Below are positions 10,502 to 18,198 of a stretch of DNA of 64,000 bases, in pieces. Made by a program: the position numbers and the translations under genes. Below the pieces are notes generated by a model. It was not told the DNA's origin, ran no database searches, and saw only the letters and a program-made list of their open reading frames with translations. Every line of letters begins with the position of its first letter. The stretch's first letter is position 1. Origin of the DNA: Pedosphaera sp. GTDB taxonomy: Bacteria > Verrucomicrobiota > Verrucomicrobiia > Limisphaerales > UBA9464. The stretch spans positions 1-64,000 of the forward strand of contig SIBK01000004.1 in NCBI GenBank assembly GCA_009695205.1, given 5' to 3'.

Positions 10502-11281
10502 TCAGTCCCGACGCCCCTCATTGATACTCATGACGCCTCCGAAAAAATTATGGATCCGGCATTCCCGGAAGCCCCCATCACGCAGCAATTGATCGACTCC
10601 ACGCTGCCCCGGATACGCCCGCAACGACTCGAGAATATAGGAGTATGCCTCCCGGTCTCCTGCAAACATCCGCCCAAGAACCGGCACACAGAACCGCAAA
10701 TACTGAAAATAACACGCCCGCCACACAGCGTTGTCCGGCTTGCCAAAATCAAGAATGCAGAGTCGGCCGCCCGGACGCAGAACCCGCGCGATTTCTCTGA
10801 TTCCTCCAGGAAAATCAGAGAGATTTCGCAGGCCGTAGGCGATCGTCACCCGATCAAACCGGTTGGAACCGAACGGCAATTGCAGCGCATCCAACCGTTG
10901 GAAGGTCACGGTCCCCGACCCCGGCACAGCCGGTTGCTCCCGAAGCCGTCCTGCCGCCACATCGAGCATTGCCTGGCTGAAATCTCCGCCGACCACGTCC
11001 GCGCCGTGTTGCGCCAGGGCAAACGTGATGTCACCCGTACCACAACAGAGATCCAACGCCTGATCCCCGGATCGCGCCGCTGCGAGAGACACAAGCCTGC
11101 GCTTCCAGAGACGGTGAAAACCGAAACTCTGAAGATCATTGATCCGGTCGTAGCGCGGCGCGATGCGGTTGAATAGCCGCTCCACTTTCTCCGCGCGCGA
11201 CGGACCTGGCTGGTAGTACGAACTCCGCACAGCGGTCACGGTAGGCGCAATCACGCGCGAATCCACTCGGGAACGCGCCAA
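10502..11281 (-). CDS. menG: Demethylmenaquinone methyltransferase (UbiE/MenG family)
   Basis: 259-residue class I SAM methyltransferase catalysing the last step of menaquinone (or a C-methylation of ubiquinone) biosynthesis. Family hallmarks are 'FNRIAPRYDRINDLQSFG', the SAM motif 'ALDLCCGTGDITFAL' (more often D-x-A-x-G-T-G-D), 'VTIAYGLRNLSD' and 'LRPGGRLCILDFGKP'. The C-terminal 'FFGGVMSINEG' corresponds to the usual 'GGIVAIH' end. Without other quinone genes here, menaquinone is inferred from what Verrucomicrobia usually make. tcdA follows immediately. Confidence 0.9.
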   Translation of the reverse strand: MARSRVDSRVIAPTVTAVRSSYYQPGPSRAEKVERLFNRIAPRYDRINDLQSFGFHRLWKRRLVSLAAARSGDQALDLCCGTGDITFALAQHGADVVGGDFSQAMLDVAAGRLREQPAVPGSGTVTFQRLDALQLPFGSNRFDRVTIAYGLRNLSDFPGGIREIARVLRPGGRLCILDFGKPDNAVWRACYFQYLRFCVPVLGRMFAGDREAYSYILESLRAYPGQRGVDQLLRDGGFRECRIHNFFGGVMSINEGRRD

Positions 11282-11301
11282 TTAAAGACCTGGAGGATCC
11301 T

Positions 11302-12066
11302 TTAAACGGTTACTCGCACTCCGCGCCGTACGAGAATCGGTGAGCCTTCCGCGACGAAAGCAGACGCAGGCGGCCGGGTGAGGGGCTCTCCCCAATTCGC
11401 ACCATAAACCGCCGCAATGTCCGCCGAAAACGAGGCACTATTGGGAACAACCGGGTAAATATCCCAGCGTGGATGCTCCACCGCGTATTCGGTGGTCGCG
11501 CCGTCGCGCCGACTAACATAGCCCCAATAGTGCTCGGTAATAAACTCCGCCTCGCTGGCCGAGACAATCGGTGCAGCGGGTCCCGACACGCGTGCTTCCA
11601 AGCACCCTTCGTTGCCAGGGTAGCCGAAGGCGTACTCGACACGGCCTTCGCCAAACGGAATCCCTGCATCCGAGATTTCAACCCGGTGTCGCATCGGCAG
11701 GGTTGCATAGTTTTCGTTATAGAACCACCGGGCGGTCAGGGCGATCGCTCGGCGTGGCACAATTTCTTTCACAAACACAACGCCGCGGCGCACGCCATCT
11801 GGGCCTCGACGCCGGACGTAAAAACGCAGATTCAATTCCTCAAAATTACGGTGAAACGGGACAGGCACACCCATGAGAGTTGTGCGCAAAAACAAGAATC
11901 CGACGAGACTAACGTAGGTGCACCCTTCCCACGTGTCAGGCTCCGTGCCTCGCGGAATGAGCGGGAGCAGCACCGCCGGATCCACTGCATAGTTGACCAT
12001 CAATAACCGCCGCCACTCGGCACGCAGGAATACACTCGGAGCTTTTGTGTTAACACCCCTCACCAA
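11302..12066 (-). CDS. DUF2071 (YqjF-like) family protein
   Basis: 254 residues with the DUF2071 layout: 'FLRAEWRRLLMVNYAVDP', then 'LLPLIPRGTEPDTWEGCTYVSLVGF', then 'LNLRFYVRR' and 'GVVFVKEIVPRRAIALTARW'. The fold is related to acetoacetate decarboxylase-like proteins, but no biochemical role is established. The start at TTG 12066 is weak; an ATG inside 'RLLMVNYAV' is too far in. It overlaps the end of the upstream small secreted gene by seven bases, so the two are probably cotranscribed. Confidence 0.8.
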   Translation of the reverse strand: MVRGVNTKAPSVFLRAEWRRLLMVNYAVDPAVLLPLIPRGTEPDTWEGCTYVSLVGFLFLRTTLMGVPVPFHRNFEELNLRFYVRRRGPDGVRRGVVFVKEIVPRRAIALTARWFYNENYATLPMRHRVEISDAGIPFGEGRVEYAFGYPGNEGCLEARVSGPAAPIVSASEAEFITEHYWGYVSRRDGATTEYAVEHPRWDIYPVVPNSASFSADIAAVYGANWGEPLTRPPASAFVAEGSPILVRRGVRVTV

Positions 12067-12509
12067 GAAAATCGGAATACAGAAATGCCACCGGCCTCAC
12101 GGGTCTTGTCATCCACAAATACCCGTGGCATCGGTCGCGACTCAATATAGGACGTCCCAATACTTGGCGGTGTCCCCATCGAGCGGGGCGCAAACGGGTT
12201 CAACACCTGCCAGAATTTAAACAGCTTCGGTTCTCGGAAGAGGTAGCGCGCTACGCCGTCTTCATCGTCCAGCGTGTAAGAGCGGGGAACCAAACGCTGG
12301 CGCATAGCGTCCGCATTTATCAAGGATCTGGACATCGATAGCGTCGACAACGGTACCGTCATCTGCGCGGCCGACACGGCGTTGGTGATCGCTGAATTCG
12401 TTTCAGCTGCCTGGGTGAAACCCGGCATAACGAGTCCCGCCACCACGATCGTGAGCGCAGACAGCTGGGCGGGCGGCATGACGGTGAGAAACGACGCGGA
12501 ACTCTTCAT
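12060..12509 (-). CDS. Small secreted protein of unknown function
   Basis: 149 residues. The first 35 look like a Sec signal with a hydrophobic core ('LSALTIVVAGLVMPGF') and an A-x-A-type cleavage site near 'TQAAE'. The mature part contains 'FREPKLFKFWQVLNPFAP' and a basic, proline-containing C-terminus. No enzymatic motif is seen. The start ATG 12509 is the only one that gives a proper signal. It precedes and overlaps the DUF2071 gene. I do not recognise the family. Confidence 0.55.
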   Translation of the reverse strand: MKSSASFLTVMPPAQLSALTIVVAGLVMPGFTQAAETNSAITNAVSAAQMTVPLSTLSMSRSLINADAMRQRLVPRSYTLDDEDGVARYLFREPKLFKFWQVLNPFAPRSMGTPPSIGTSYIESRPMPRVFVDDKTREAGGISVFRFSW

Positions 12510-12627
12510 GTAAGCAACCCCAATTCAGGTTAAGTTCAACCGTGGACCTTTCGCAAAGACTTCCCGAGGTCACAATACACAACAACTAGGTTTACCTCAA
12601 ATTCGTTCATCGCATCTCCGGCAATCC

Positions 12628-13452
12628 TTAAACGAACCAGGGATTATTGGCCAGTTCCTCCGCCACCGTGGTCAAGGGTCCATGGCCAGGACAGATAAGA
12701 GTCGCCCCGGGCAAAGAAAAAATCTGGTCGCGAACCTTTTGCCGCGCAAGCTCCAAGAACTGTTTGGCGCCGCCGATCGAGCCAGAAAAAATCGCATCGC
12801 CCACAATGGCGACGTGCGGCGGGTCGTCCCCCCACATGCCAACCACGTAGGTGACGCCATCTTCGGCATGTCCCGGTGTATCGCGGTTGGTAATCCGCAG
12901 GCTGCCAAGCATTGTGAAATCGTTCGGTCGATTTCGCTGGTCAACCGGGGCCGATTTCATATTCGAATGCAAGCGCACCTTTGGAAATCGCTCCCGGATC
13001 GGCGCCAAGGCCGCGAGGTGATCGACGTGACTGTGGGTGATGAACAAGTGCTTTAGGGTAAGACCGTTCGCATCGAGATGCTGAAAAATGGGCGCCGCAT
13101 CGAATCCCGTGTCAAAAAGCGCTGCCTCCTTTGTGACCTCATCCCAGACGAGGTAGGCATTTACGACCGTGCCGTCCTCGGCGGTCGTGATCATCCGAAA
13201 CTCACGCCATGCCCTCATATCGACGGGCTTCGGAAGCCAACCCCGTGGAATTCGCTCCAGTTTGGCCCCGTGGAGGCTCAAGAGCCGCCCAATCGCTCCG
13301 AAATCAAATGTGGCCGGGGCTTTCCCTGATTCCTCCACCGCCGCGTAGTCTTGGGCGGACAAGCCCGCAGCAGACGCTGCCGCTTCGGGTGTTACGTTAG
13401 CCGACATCCGGGCCTTCCGTAGAATGTCGCCCAGCGAATCTTCAAGTGTCAT
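12628..13452 (-). CDS. XRE-type HTH fused to a metallo-beta-lactamase-fold hydrolase
   Basis: 274 residues from ATG 13452; earlier in-frame starts would add an implausible Arg/Phe-rich leader. Residues 1-70 form a helix-turn-helix of XRE type ('LRKARMSANVTPEAAASAAG'). From about residue 85 an MBL-fold domain begins, with the metal ligands 'THSHVDH', a later histidine in 'DTPGHAEDG', an Asp in 'AIVGDAIFSG' and a C-terminal 'CPGHGPLT'. This layout resembles glyoxalase II-like thioester hydrolases. The HTH suggests DNA or partner binding tied to the hydrolase, but the substrate is unknown. No neighbour clarifies the role. Confidence 0.75.
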   Translation of the reverse strand: MTLEDSLGDILRKARMSANVTPEAAASAAGLSAQDYAAVEESGKAPATFDFGAIGRLLSLHGAKLERIPRGWLPKPVDMRAWREFRMITTAEDGTVVNAYLVWDEVTKEAALFDTGFDAAPIFQHLDANGLTLKHLFITHSHVDHLAALAPIRERFPKVRLHSNMKSAPVDQRNRPNDFTMLGSLRITNRDTPGHAEDGVTYVVGMWGDDPPHVAIVGDAIFSGSIGGAKQFLELARQKVRDQIFSLPGATLICPGHGPLTTVAEELANNPWFV

Positions 13453-13565
13453 GCGCCCAAAGTGAGGCTGAAAGGACCGGATGGAAACTGGAAAATTTGC
13501 ACGAATCACCGCAGGGAATCGCCCGTAAGCTTGTGGTGCACGGCCCAATCAATAATGCATGCCTC

Positions 13566-13732
13566 GATCTTGAACACGATCCGTAGTCACCATCGCGCCT
13601 CAATATTGCCTAAAACACCTCCATCAGCCTCCATTTTCCCCTCTTCCGGCCTCACCCCCTCTTCAGCCTACCGCTTGTCGGTCACAGCCGCTAAATTCAC
13701 TTGCTACCGCCCGCTGACGGGCGAAGTGTGAT
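13566..13732. repeat. Dispersed 168-bp repeat, copy 1
   Basis: Aligns end to end with 38231-38398, in the same orientation. Both copies start with GATCTTGAACACGATC, share CCATCAGCCTCCATTTT in the middle and end in GTGAT; by eye about four fifths of positions match. The 3' part forms a hairpin: here CGCCCG-CTGA-CGGGCG. The 308-base gap between the MBL gene and the PEP-CTERM pseudogene otherwise shows nothing. The short open frames inside it are not coding. Mobility type unknown. Confidence 0.8.
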
Positions 13733-13760
13733 CGAAATTCACCACCCACACGCTCTGCGG

Positions 13761-14429
13761 TTAATGCTTCCCGCGATTTCGGCGTAAGCAGGCTCCTGAG
13801 ATCAGCAGCAACGTGCCCACCGCAGCCCAAGTCGACGCCTCAGGGATCGGGACGGATTCGAAATTGATCTCGCCGATCTGCATGGAATTTGCGCTATCGC
13901 TGTCTCGGACGGTTGGAAAGACCAGGAGATACGAATCGTAGGGCGTCGTATTGGCTATCGACCGAGCGATCCCAGCCGACTCGCGCCCGGGATCTGCGCT
14001 GAGTCCGGTGCTCTCTCCGGCAGTGATCAAAGTCAGCAAGTTCAGGGCAAAGGGGCCGGTGCCCGCCAGGGTGACGGCGGAACCGTAAAGCGTGAAACTT
14101 AACGGATCGCGAGAAGGATAATCACCAGCGGTGGTAAACGTCAGCACGTTGAGCGGCAACAACGCATCGCCACCTACCGGAGAGAAGATCAGACCGGCGT
14201 CGAGCTTGCGAAAATTGAGATACTTGGTAACCGCGGTTCCGTCGATCGCGTTGGTTGGGCTCTAATACCCGGGCCAATTGTTCCCGCCATTCTCAGTGCC
14301 CTCAGTGTCCTCACTGAAATCAGTCCCCACGATGGCCCCCCCAATGGCTCCACTGATCGACATAACCGCCGCAAGAGACTTAGAGGCATAAAAGCCAGCA
14401 ACTACGAACGAGAGAATCTTCCTTTTCAT
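13761..14429 (-). pseudogene. PEP-CTERM exported protein with an in-frame amber codon
   Basis: Starts at ATG 14429 with a signal peptide ('MKRKILSFVVAGFYASKSLAA'). It is interrupted by TAG at 14262-14264 and continues in the same frame to TAA at 13761. The continuous translation reads 'NNWPGY / SPTNAIDGTAVTKYLNF', a motif common in Verrucomicrobia PEP-CTERM proteins where a Gln or Glu would sit at the stop. The last 30 residues are a PEP-CTERM sorting tag: 'IPEAST', a hydrophobic helix and 'RRNRGKH'. The intact protein would be exported, processed by an exosortase and linked to the surface or matrix. Confidence 0.8.
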
Positions 14430-14588
14430 AGGTCGTGTGCCTTTCGGAAAACAAATAATTGTTAGCCGCAATTTTCTTCAACGCTCCGCGTCTAGGGAGA
14501 TTTGGTTTACCGAAGCCGGTCGATTTTCCATGACTCTCTCCCCGTCAGCAGGCATTGGCAAGTGAATTGAGAGCCTCATAAAGTAAAT

Positions 14589-14808
14589 AAAAGGACAGGT
14601 CATTAGTTTCGCGGGAAATGATATTCGTGTCAGCTTGCCGACCCTGGCGGGCAAGACGTATCGCGTGGATTACACCACTAAACTTCCGGCCATTTCGTGG
14701 CCTGTGCTTCAAAACTCCGTTGCCGGCACGGGCGGTAAAGTGACCGTGACCGACACCAATGCTGTGGGGCTGCAAAGGCGCTTCTATCGCGCGGTGCGGC
14801 TCGACTAG
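14589..14808 (+). pseudogene. C-terminal remnant of a large secreted protein
   Basis: An orphan reading frame ends at TAG 14806-14808 and reads 'VSLPTLAGKTYRVDYTTKL', 'VLQNSVAGTGGKVTVTDT' and 'RRFYRAVRLD'. This is the typical last module of large secreted Verrucomicrobia proteins ('GKTYRVEY ... RRFYRV'). There is no start codon and nothing upstream that belongs to it, so only about 70 residues of the gene remain. Confidence 0.6.
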
Positions 14809-14828
14809 AAGCCCCATCGCAGATTTAA

Positions 14829-15002
14829 TCCACGCGTCGCCCGTCCGACATGCTCGACCACGCGGCGAGCAAAATCGCCAGCGGCAGCAAACTCGGCATC
14901 GACACGACGAAGAACATTCCGGGCGAAGGCTTCAAAGGCCCCTGGCCGCCGCTCATCAAGATGGACGAAGCCGTGCTGAAAAAGATGAACTTACTGTTCT
15001 GA
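14829..15002 (+). pseudogene. C-terminal remnant of a UbiD-family decarboxylase
   Basis: The frame reads 'RRPSDMLDHAASKIASGSKL', then 'GIDTTKNIPGEGFKGPWPP' and ends 'LIKMDEAVLKKMNLLF' at TGA 15002. The sequence D-H-A-S-x3-x-G-S-K-x-G-I-D-x-T-K matches the C-terminal end of prenyl-FMN dependent UbiD-type decarboxylases. A stop codon immediately precedes the fragment, so the catalytic domain is missing. Part of it is repeated at 15714-15754. Confidence 0.55.
14874..14914 (+). repeat. 41-bp direct repeat inside the UbiD tail, copy 1
   Basis: Matches 15714-15754 at 39 of 41 positions (differences at 14900 and 14904), in the same orientation and exactly 840 bp apart. It encodes 'IASGSKLGIDTTKN'. 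Confidence 0.85.
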
Positions 15003-15050
15003 AATGCCGGTGACAAGTTTTGAGAAACTGCTCAACCCCACGTGACCTGC

Positions 15051-15260
15051 ATGAAACAACGCGCACAAATCAACAGCGCAGCCCAAGCCCAACGCTGTGC
15101 GCGGCGTTTGACCAGGCGTGTCGGAAAAGTTCTCGCCGCCCATCCTCACGCCGACCCCGATAATGTTCGTCATACTTTGATTCTGCTGTAGCAGCCGCCG
15201 TTGGAACGATTGGAAAGGAGCCTGATCCGTGGTCGCGCCACTGCCATTTTCAGAAAGTGA
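15051..15260 (+). pseudogene. Small helical protein (first gene of a nucleotidyltransferase module) with an amber codon
   Basis: From ATG 15051 the frame encodes 46 residues ('MKQRAQINSAAQAQRCARRL', 'HPHADPDNVRHTLILL'). It meets TAG at 15189-15191, then continues in frame as 'QPPLERLERSLIRGRA' to TGA 15260. The phrase 'ADPDNVRHTLILL ... PLERLERSLIRG' is a recurring small Verrucomicrobia/Planctomycetes protein, as far as I recall. It is basic, helical and without catalytic motif. Its end overlaps the nucleotidyltransferase gene by 32 bases, an arrangement typical of paired modules. Function unknown; a toxin-antitoxin-like role is only inferred from the pairing. Confidence 0.5.
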
Positions 15261-15711
15261 GCTCTGCCTGCTGCAGATTTAGCTGAAGCGCAAGGTGGGG
15301 TTCATGGTCGTCGGGCTTTCCGCCGCCACCCTTCAGGGCGCGCCCGTCGTCACGCAGGATGTTGACCTCTGGTTTGAGAATCTTGGCGAACTGAAGATTT
15401 CCCGCGCGTTGCAGGAAGTCGGCGCGGCGTATGTGCCACCGAACAATTTCAATCCGCCGATGCTGGCGGGGGCTGGCGCGGAACTTTTCAATATCGTCCT
15501 GCGCATCGACGGTCTCGAATCATTCGCCGACGAAATCAAGAACTGCGTGGAGATTTCGCTGGGCCGGCAGAAGCTCAAGGTGCTTTCGCTGGAGCGGATT
15601 CTCGCGAGCAAGATCCCCGCGAACCGCGCCAAGGACCGTCTGACCATTCCCGTGCTGCGCGACGCACTGGCGGCAACGCAATTGTTGAAGCGCCGCGCGA
15701 AGAAACAATGA
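15229..15711 (+). pseudogene. Minimal nucleotidyltransferase-fold protein with an amber codon at codon 18
   Basis: GTG 15229 is preceded by AAGGAG at a good distance, supporting this start. The frame hits TAG at 15280-15282 and continues in frame for 143 codons to TGA 15711. 'FMVVGLSAATLQGAPVVTQD', with T-x-D-v-D-L following, matches the active-site region of small nucleotidyltransferases that use G[GS]-x(n)-D-x-D. 'LKVLSLERILASKIPANRAK' matches the 'LsLedliasK..anRpKD' tail of DUF6036/AbiEii-like proteins. A product from an internal start (GTG 15295) would keep the D-x-D but lose the first strand. Confidence 0.6.
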
Positions 15712-15713
15712 GT

Positions 15714-15754
15714 ATCGCCAGCGGCAGCAAACTCGGCATTGACGCGACGAAGAA
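15714..15754 (+). repeat. 41-bp direct repeat of the UbiD tail, copy 2
   Basis: Second copy of 14874-14914, beginning three bases after the stop of the nucleotidyltransferase gene. It translates as 'IASGSKLGIDATKN' and then meets a stop. The two copies flank the two-gene module. The rest of the gap to 15922 shows nothing recognisable. Confidence 0.85.
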
Positions 15755-15921
15755 TTGATAGGGGATGGAGGGAATCTAGATCATGCAACAGATTGCAGCG
15801 CGACTCGGCAATCAACAGCCGTTGTGGCGGGGAGTATGGCCGACACGCCGTCACCGCCTCGTCCAGCTGGCAACTTGCCCTGTCGATCTCGTCGAACATT
15901 ACCCCACTTTCGGAGCGCACA

Positions 15922-17319
15922 CTATGATGCGTACTGGGCCAGAAACTGGCGGCGATAAAGCGCCTCCGCGCCGGGCATTTGGACACGAAGATCATCCAGC
16001 GCAATGGCGCCGTGTTGGAAGCGTCTTTTGGGAAATACCGGTAGCTCCATCCCTGTCACTGAGCGAATCCCGCGGGCTGCCACCTCGCCTTTCAGCGAAT
16101 ACAGGGTCGGGACATCATACGCCGTCAGATCGATAAATGGAATACCTTCGGCCACGGCGATCACGTCGGGGCGTGTAAATGGGCTGAATCCCTCGAACCC
16201 ATAACGCCGGGCCGGCGCATAGGTCCTGGTATAAGCCCGACTGAGGCCACCGCTATAGGTGAGCGAATGTTTGATCCGCCCGACCCCCCATCCTTCCTGG
16301 TAGAGCATAAGATTGTGAACAACGCTCCGGATGGTGAGCTCGGGATTCTCTTCGATCGGATAGTCTTTGAGATTTTCATCACCTCCATCTCCGTCCAGCA
16401 GATAACGCCATTGCGAATGGCGGCGACGGATGCCACGGAACAGCGCGAGGCCCATGCTCGCGCATTCCACATCGAGGGGCTTGTAGTCCTCGAGCACGCG
16501 AAGCGTTTCCGCGATGTCGATATCGCCACGATCCGCCTGTACGGGCTCGTGGAACATACCGAGCCCCAGGCGATCCAGGAAGGCCCGGGCCTGGGCGAGA
16601 TCAGGTCCGTTCCCGAAATCGAGAGTGAACGCCTTCAATCGCGAAAGATTCATGCCGAGCTTCCGGAGGACATGGTACGTCACCAGAAACACGGCCCCGC
16701 TGTCGATGCCGCCCGAAAATGCGACTCCCACGGGTTCGGTCTCCGGAATGGAACGGAGCCACTTGGCGACCTCTTCGGCAAGCGCACCGATGTATCGACC
16801 GCCGATAGCGTCTAAATCACGAGGCTGTGTATTTTGCTCGGGGGTGAAGAATCGAGTGTAGACCGGATCGGGATCTGGGCAGCCGATCAGCTGAATCTCG
16901 GTTACGTGATGCGCCGGCACCATGCGAGTGTAGCTCGGGTGAAACTGACCCTCGAGCCCTTCCCGTCGCAGTTGTTGAAAAAGAGTGTCGATACGGTCCG
17001 CCACGATGAGCGCCGGCCCGGCCTGCCGTTTGGCGAGAAAATAGCGCATTGGACGATCCAGTGACCTGGCCATTCGCACCGTTTTTCCCTCGCGCGCCAG
17101 CAGGGCAAACGATCCGTCAATGCTTCGTACTGCGTCGGGAGTCCCGGCTCGGACTTTTTCGCGTGCTTCCTCGAGGGTGCCGTTGTGAATGCGATTCAAC
17201 GCGGGGTCGAGCAGGTCGACCACCCGTTCAATGTAGGCGTGAGGGCTGGACATGGGGGTACTGTTGCGAGCTTCAAGCCATTTGGCAATGATCTCCGATG
17301 GTTCCCGATTGAATCGCAT
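15922..17319 (-). CDS. Asparagine synthase-like ATP-pyrophosphatase without the N-terminal glutaminase cysteine
   Basis: 465 residues (a start at ATG 17253 would give 443 and leave a larger gap to nadC). The C-terminal half is a clear asparagine-synthase domain: PP-loop 'VAFSGGIDSGAVF', 'TLDFGNGPD', and 'YLLDGDGGDENLKD' for aspartyl/adenylate binding. The N-terminal half keeps parts of the class II glutaminase barrel ('SIDGSFALLAREGKTVRMAR') but lacks the M-C-G start that supplies the nucleophilic cysteine. It therefore probably uses free ammonia or another amine, or makes an amide in a small-molecule pathway. It is divergent from nadC. Confidence 0.75.
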   Translation of the reverse strand: MRFNREPSEIIAKWLEARNSTPMSSPHAYIERVVDLLDPALNRIHNGTLEEAREKVRAGTPDAVRSIDGSFALLAREGKTVRMARSLDRPMRYFLAKRQAGPALIVADRIDTLFQQLRREGLEGQFHPSYTRMVPAHHVTEIQLIGCPDPDPVYTRFFTPEQNTQPRDLDAIGGRYIGALAEEVAKWLRSIPETEPVGVAFSGGIDSGAVFLVTYHVLRKLGMNLSRLKAFTLDFGNGPDLAQARAFLDRLGLGMFHEPVQADRGDIDIAETLRVLEDYKPLDVECASMGLALFRGIRRRHSQWRYLLDGDGGDENLKDYPIEENPELTIRSVVHNLMLYQEGWGVGRIKHSLTYSGGLSRAYTRTYAPARRYGFEGFSPFTRPDVIAVAEGIPFIDLTAYDVPTLYSLKGEVAARGIRSVTGMELPVFPKRRFQHGAIALDDLRVQMPGAEALYRRQFLAQYAS

Positions 17320-17343
17320 GCGTTTAAGGTGCGAGCCTGCGGC

Positions 17344-18198
17344 ATGGCAATGTTAACGCCTTTGGAAATTTGTGCGGCGGTGTGTGCCGCCCTGCAAGAG
17401 GACGTCGGGGACGGGGATGCCACGACTCTGGCTTGCATCTCGGAAGATTCGGTTTCTCGCGCGGAAATGAATGCTCGCGAGCCGATGGTGGTCGCGGGCC
17501 TTGCCTTTGCGGAAGCGGCTTTCCACCAGTTGTCGCCAAATCTTCGGGTCACTCAGCCCGCGAAGGATGGTGACAAAGCCGATGCCGGGCAGGTGCTGTT
17601 GACGGTCGAAGGAACAACCCGATCCATCCTCGCCGCGGAACGCGTCGCGCTGAATTTCGTGCAACGGCTTTCTGGGATCGCGACCGCCACCTCAAAATTT
17701 GTCAATGCCGTGGAGGGAACATCCGCCCAAATTCTGGATACACGGAAGACGACGCCCGGTTGGCGGCGCTTCGAGAAATATGCGGTCACCTGCGGAGGCG
17801 GAACCAATCACCGAGCCGGCCTCTTCGATTTGATTCTTATTAAGGACAATCACCTGGCTGCCCTCCGTGAAGAAAAACCGAATGCCGTGGCGGCGGGTGT
17901 CCGCCGAGCTCGGCGTCTTTATCCTCATTTGCGGGTGGAGGTGGAGGCCGACCGGCTGAGCCAGGTATATCAGGCGGTGGAAGCCGGGGCGGACGTCATC
18001 CTCCTGGACAACATGACGCCCGTGCAGCTCCGGGAAGCCGTGGCCGCGGTAGCAGGCCGCGCCCGCACCGAAGCCAGCGGCGGCGTTCGCCTCGAGACGG
18101 TGCGAGCGATCGCGGAGACCGGTGTGGACTTTATTTCTGTCGGGGCCATCACTCATTCTGCGCGGGCCGTGGACATTGGACTGGATTTTTTAACATGA
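17344..18198 (+). CDS. nadC: Nicotinate-nucleotide pyrophosphorylase (carboxylating)
   Basis: 284 residues. It converts quinolinate and PRPP to nicotinate mononucleotide, the last committed step of de novo NAD synthesis. Motifs are 'EDVGDGDATT', 'ERVALNFVQRLSGIAT', 'DTRKTTPGWRRFEKYAV', 'GGGTNHRAGLFDLILIKDNH' and the phosphate loop 'SVGAITHSARAVDIGLDF'. The substrate-binding arginine, histidine and lysines are all present. ATG 17344 gives the usual length. Its stop overlaps birA (ATGA), starting a three-gene cofactor operon. Confidence 0.95.
   Translation: MAMLTPLEICAAVCAALQEDVGDGDATTLACISEDSVSRAEMNAREPMVVAGLAFAEAAFHQLSPNLRVTQPAKDGDKADAGQVLLTVEGTTRSILAAERVALNFVQRLSGIATATSKFVNAVEGTSAQILDTRKTTPGWRRFEKYAVTCGGGTNHRAGLFDLILIKDNHLAALREEKPNAVAAGVRRARRLYPHLRVEVEADRLSQVYQAVEAGADVILLDNMTPVQLREAVAAVAGRARTEASGGVRLETVRAIAETGVDFISVGAITHSARAVDIGLDFLT

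Noticed and set aside
13462-13731. Open frame within the 168-bp repeat and its counterpart at 38201-38419
   Set aside because: The two translations diverge in frame and length while the DNA structure is conserved, so the repeat is not coding.
14991-15173. 60-codon minus-strand frame opposite the small helical gene
   Set aside because: The plus strand carries the recognisable 'DPDNVRHTLILL' protein; the minus frame is its shadow.
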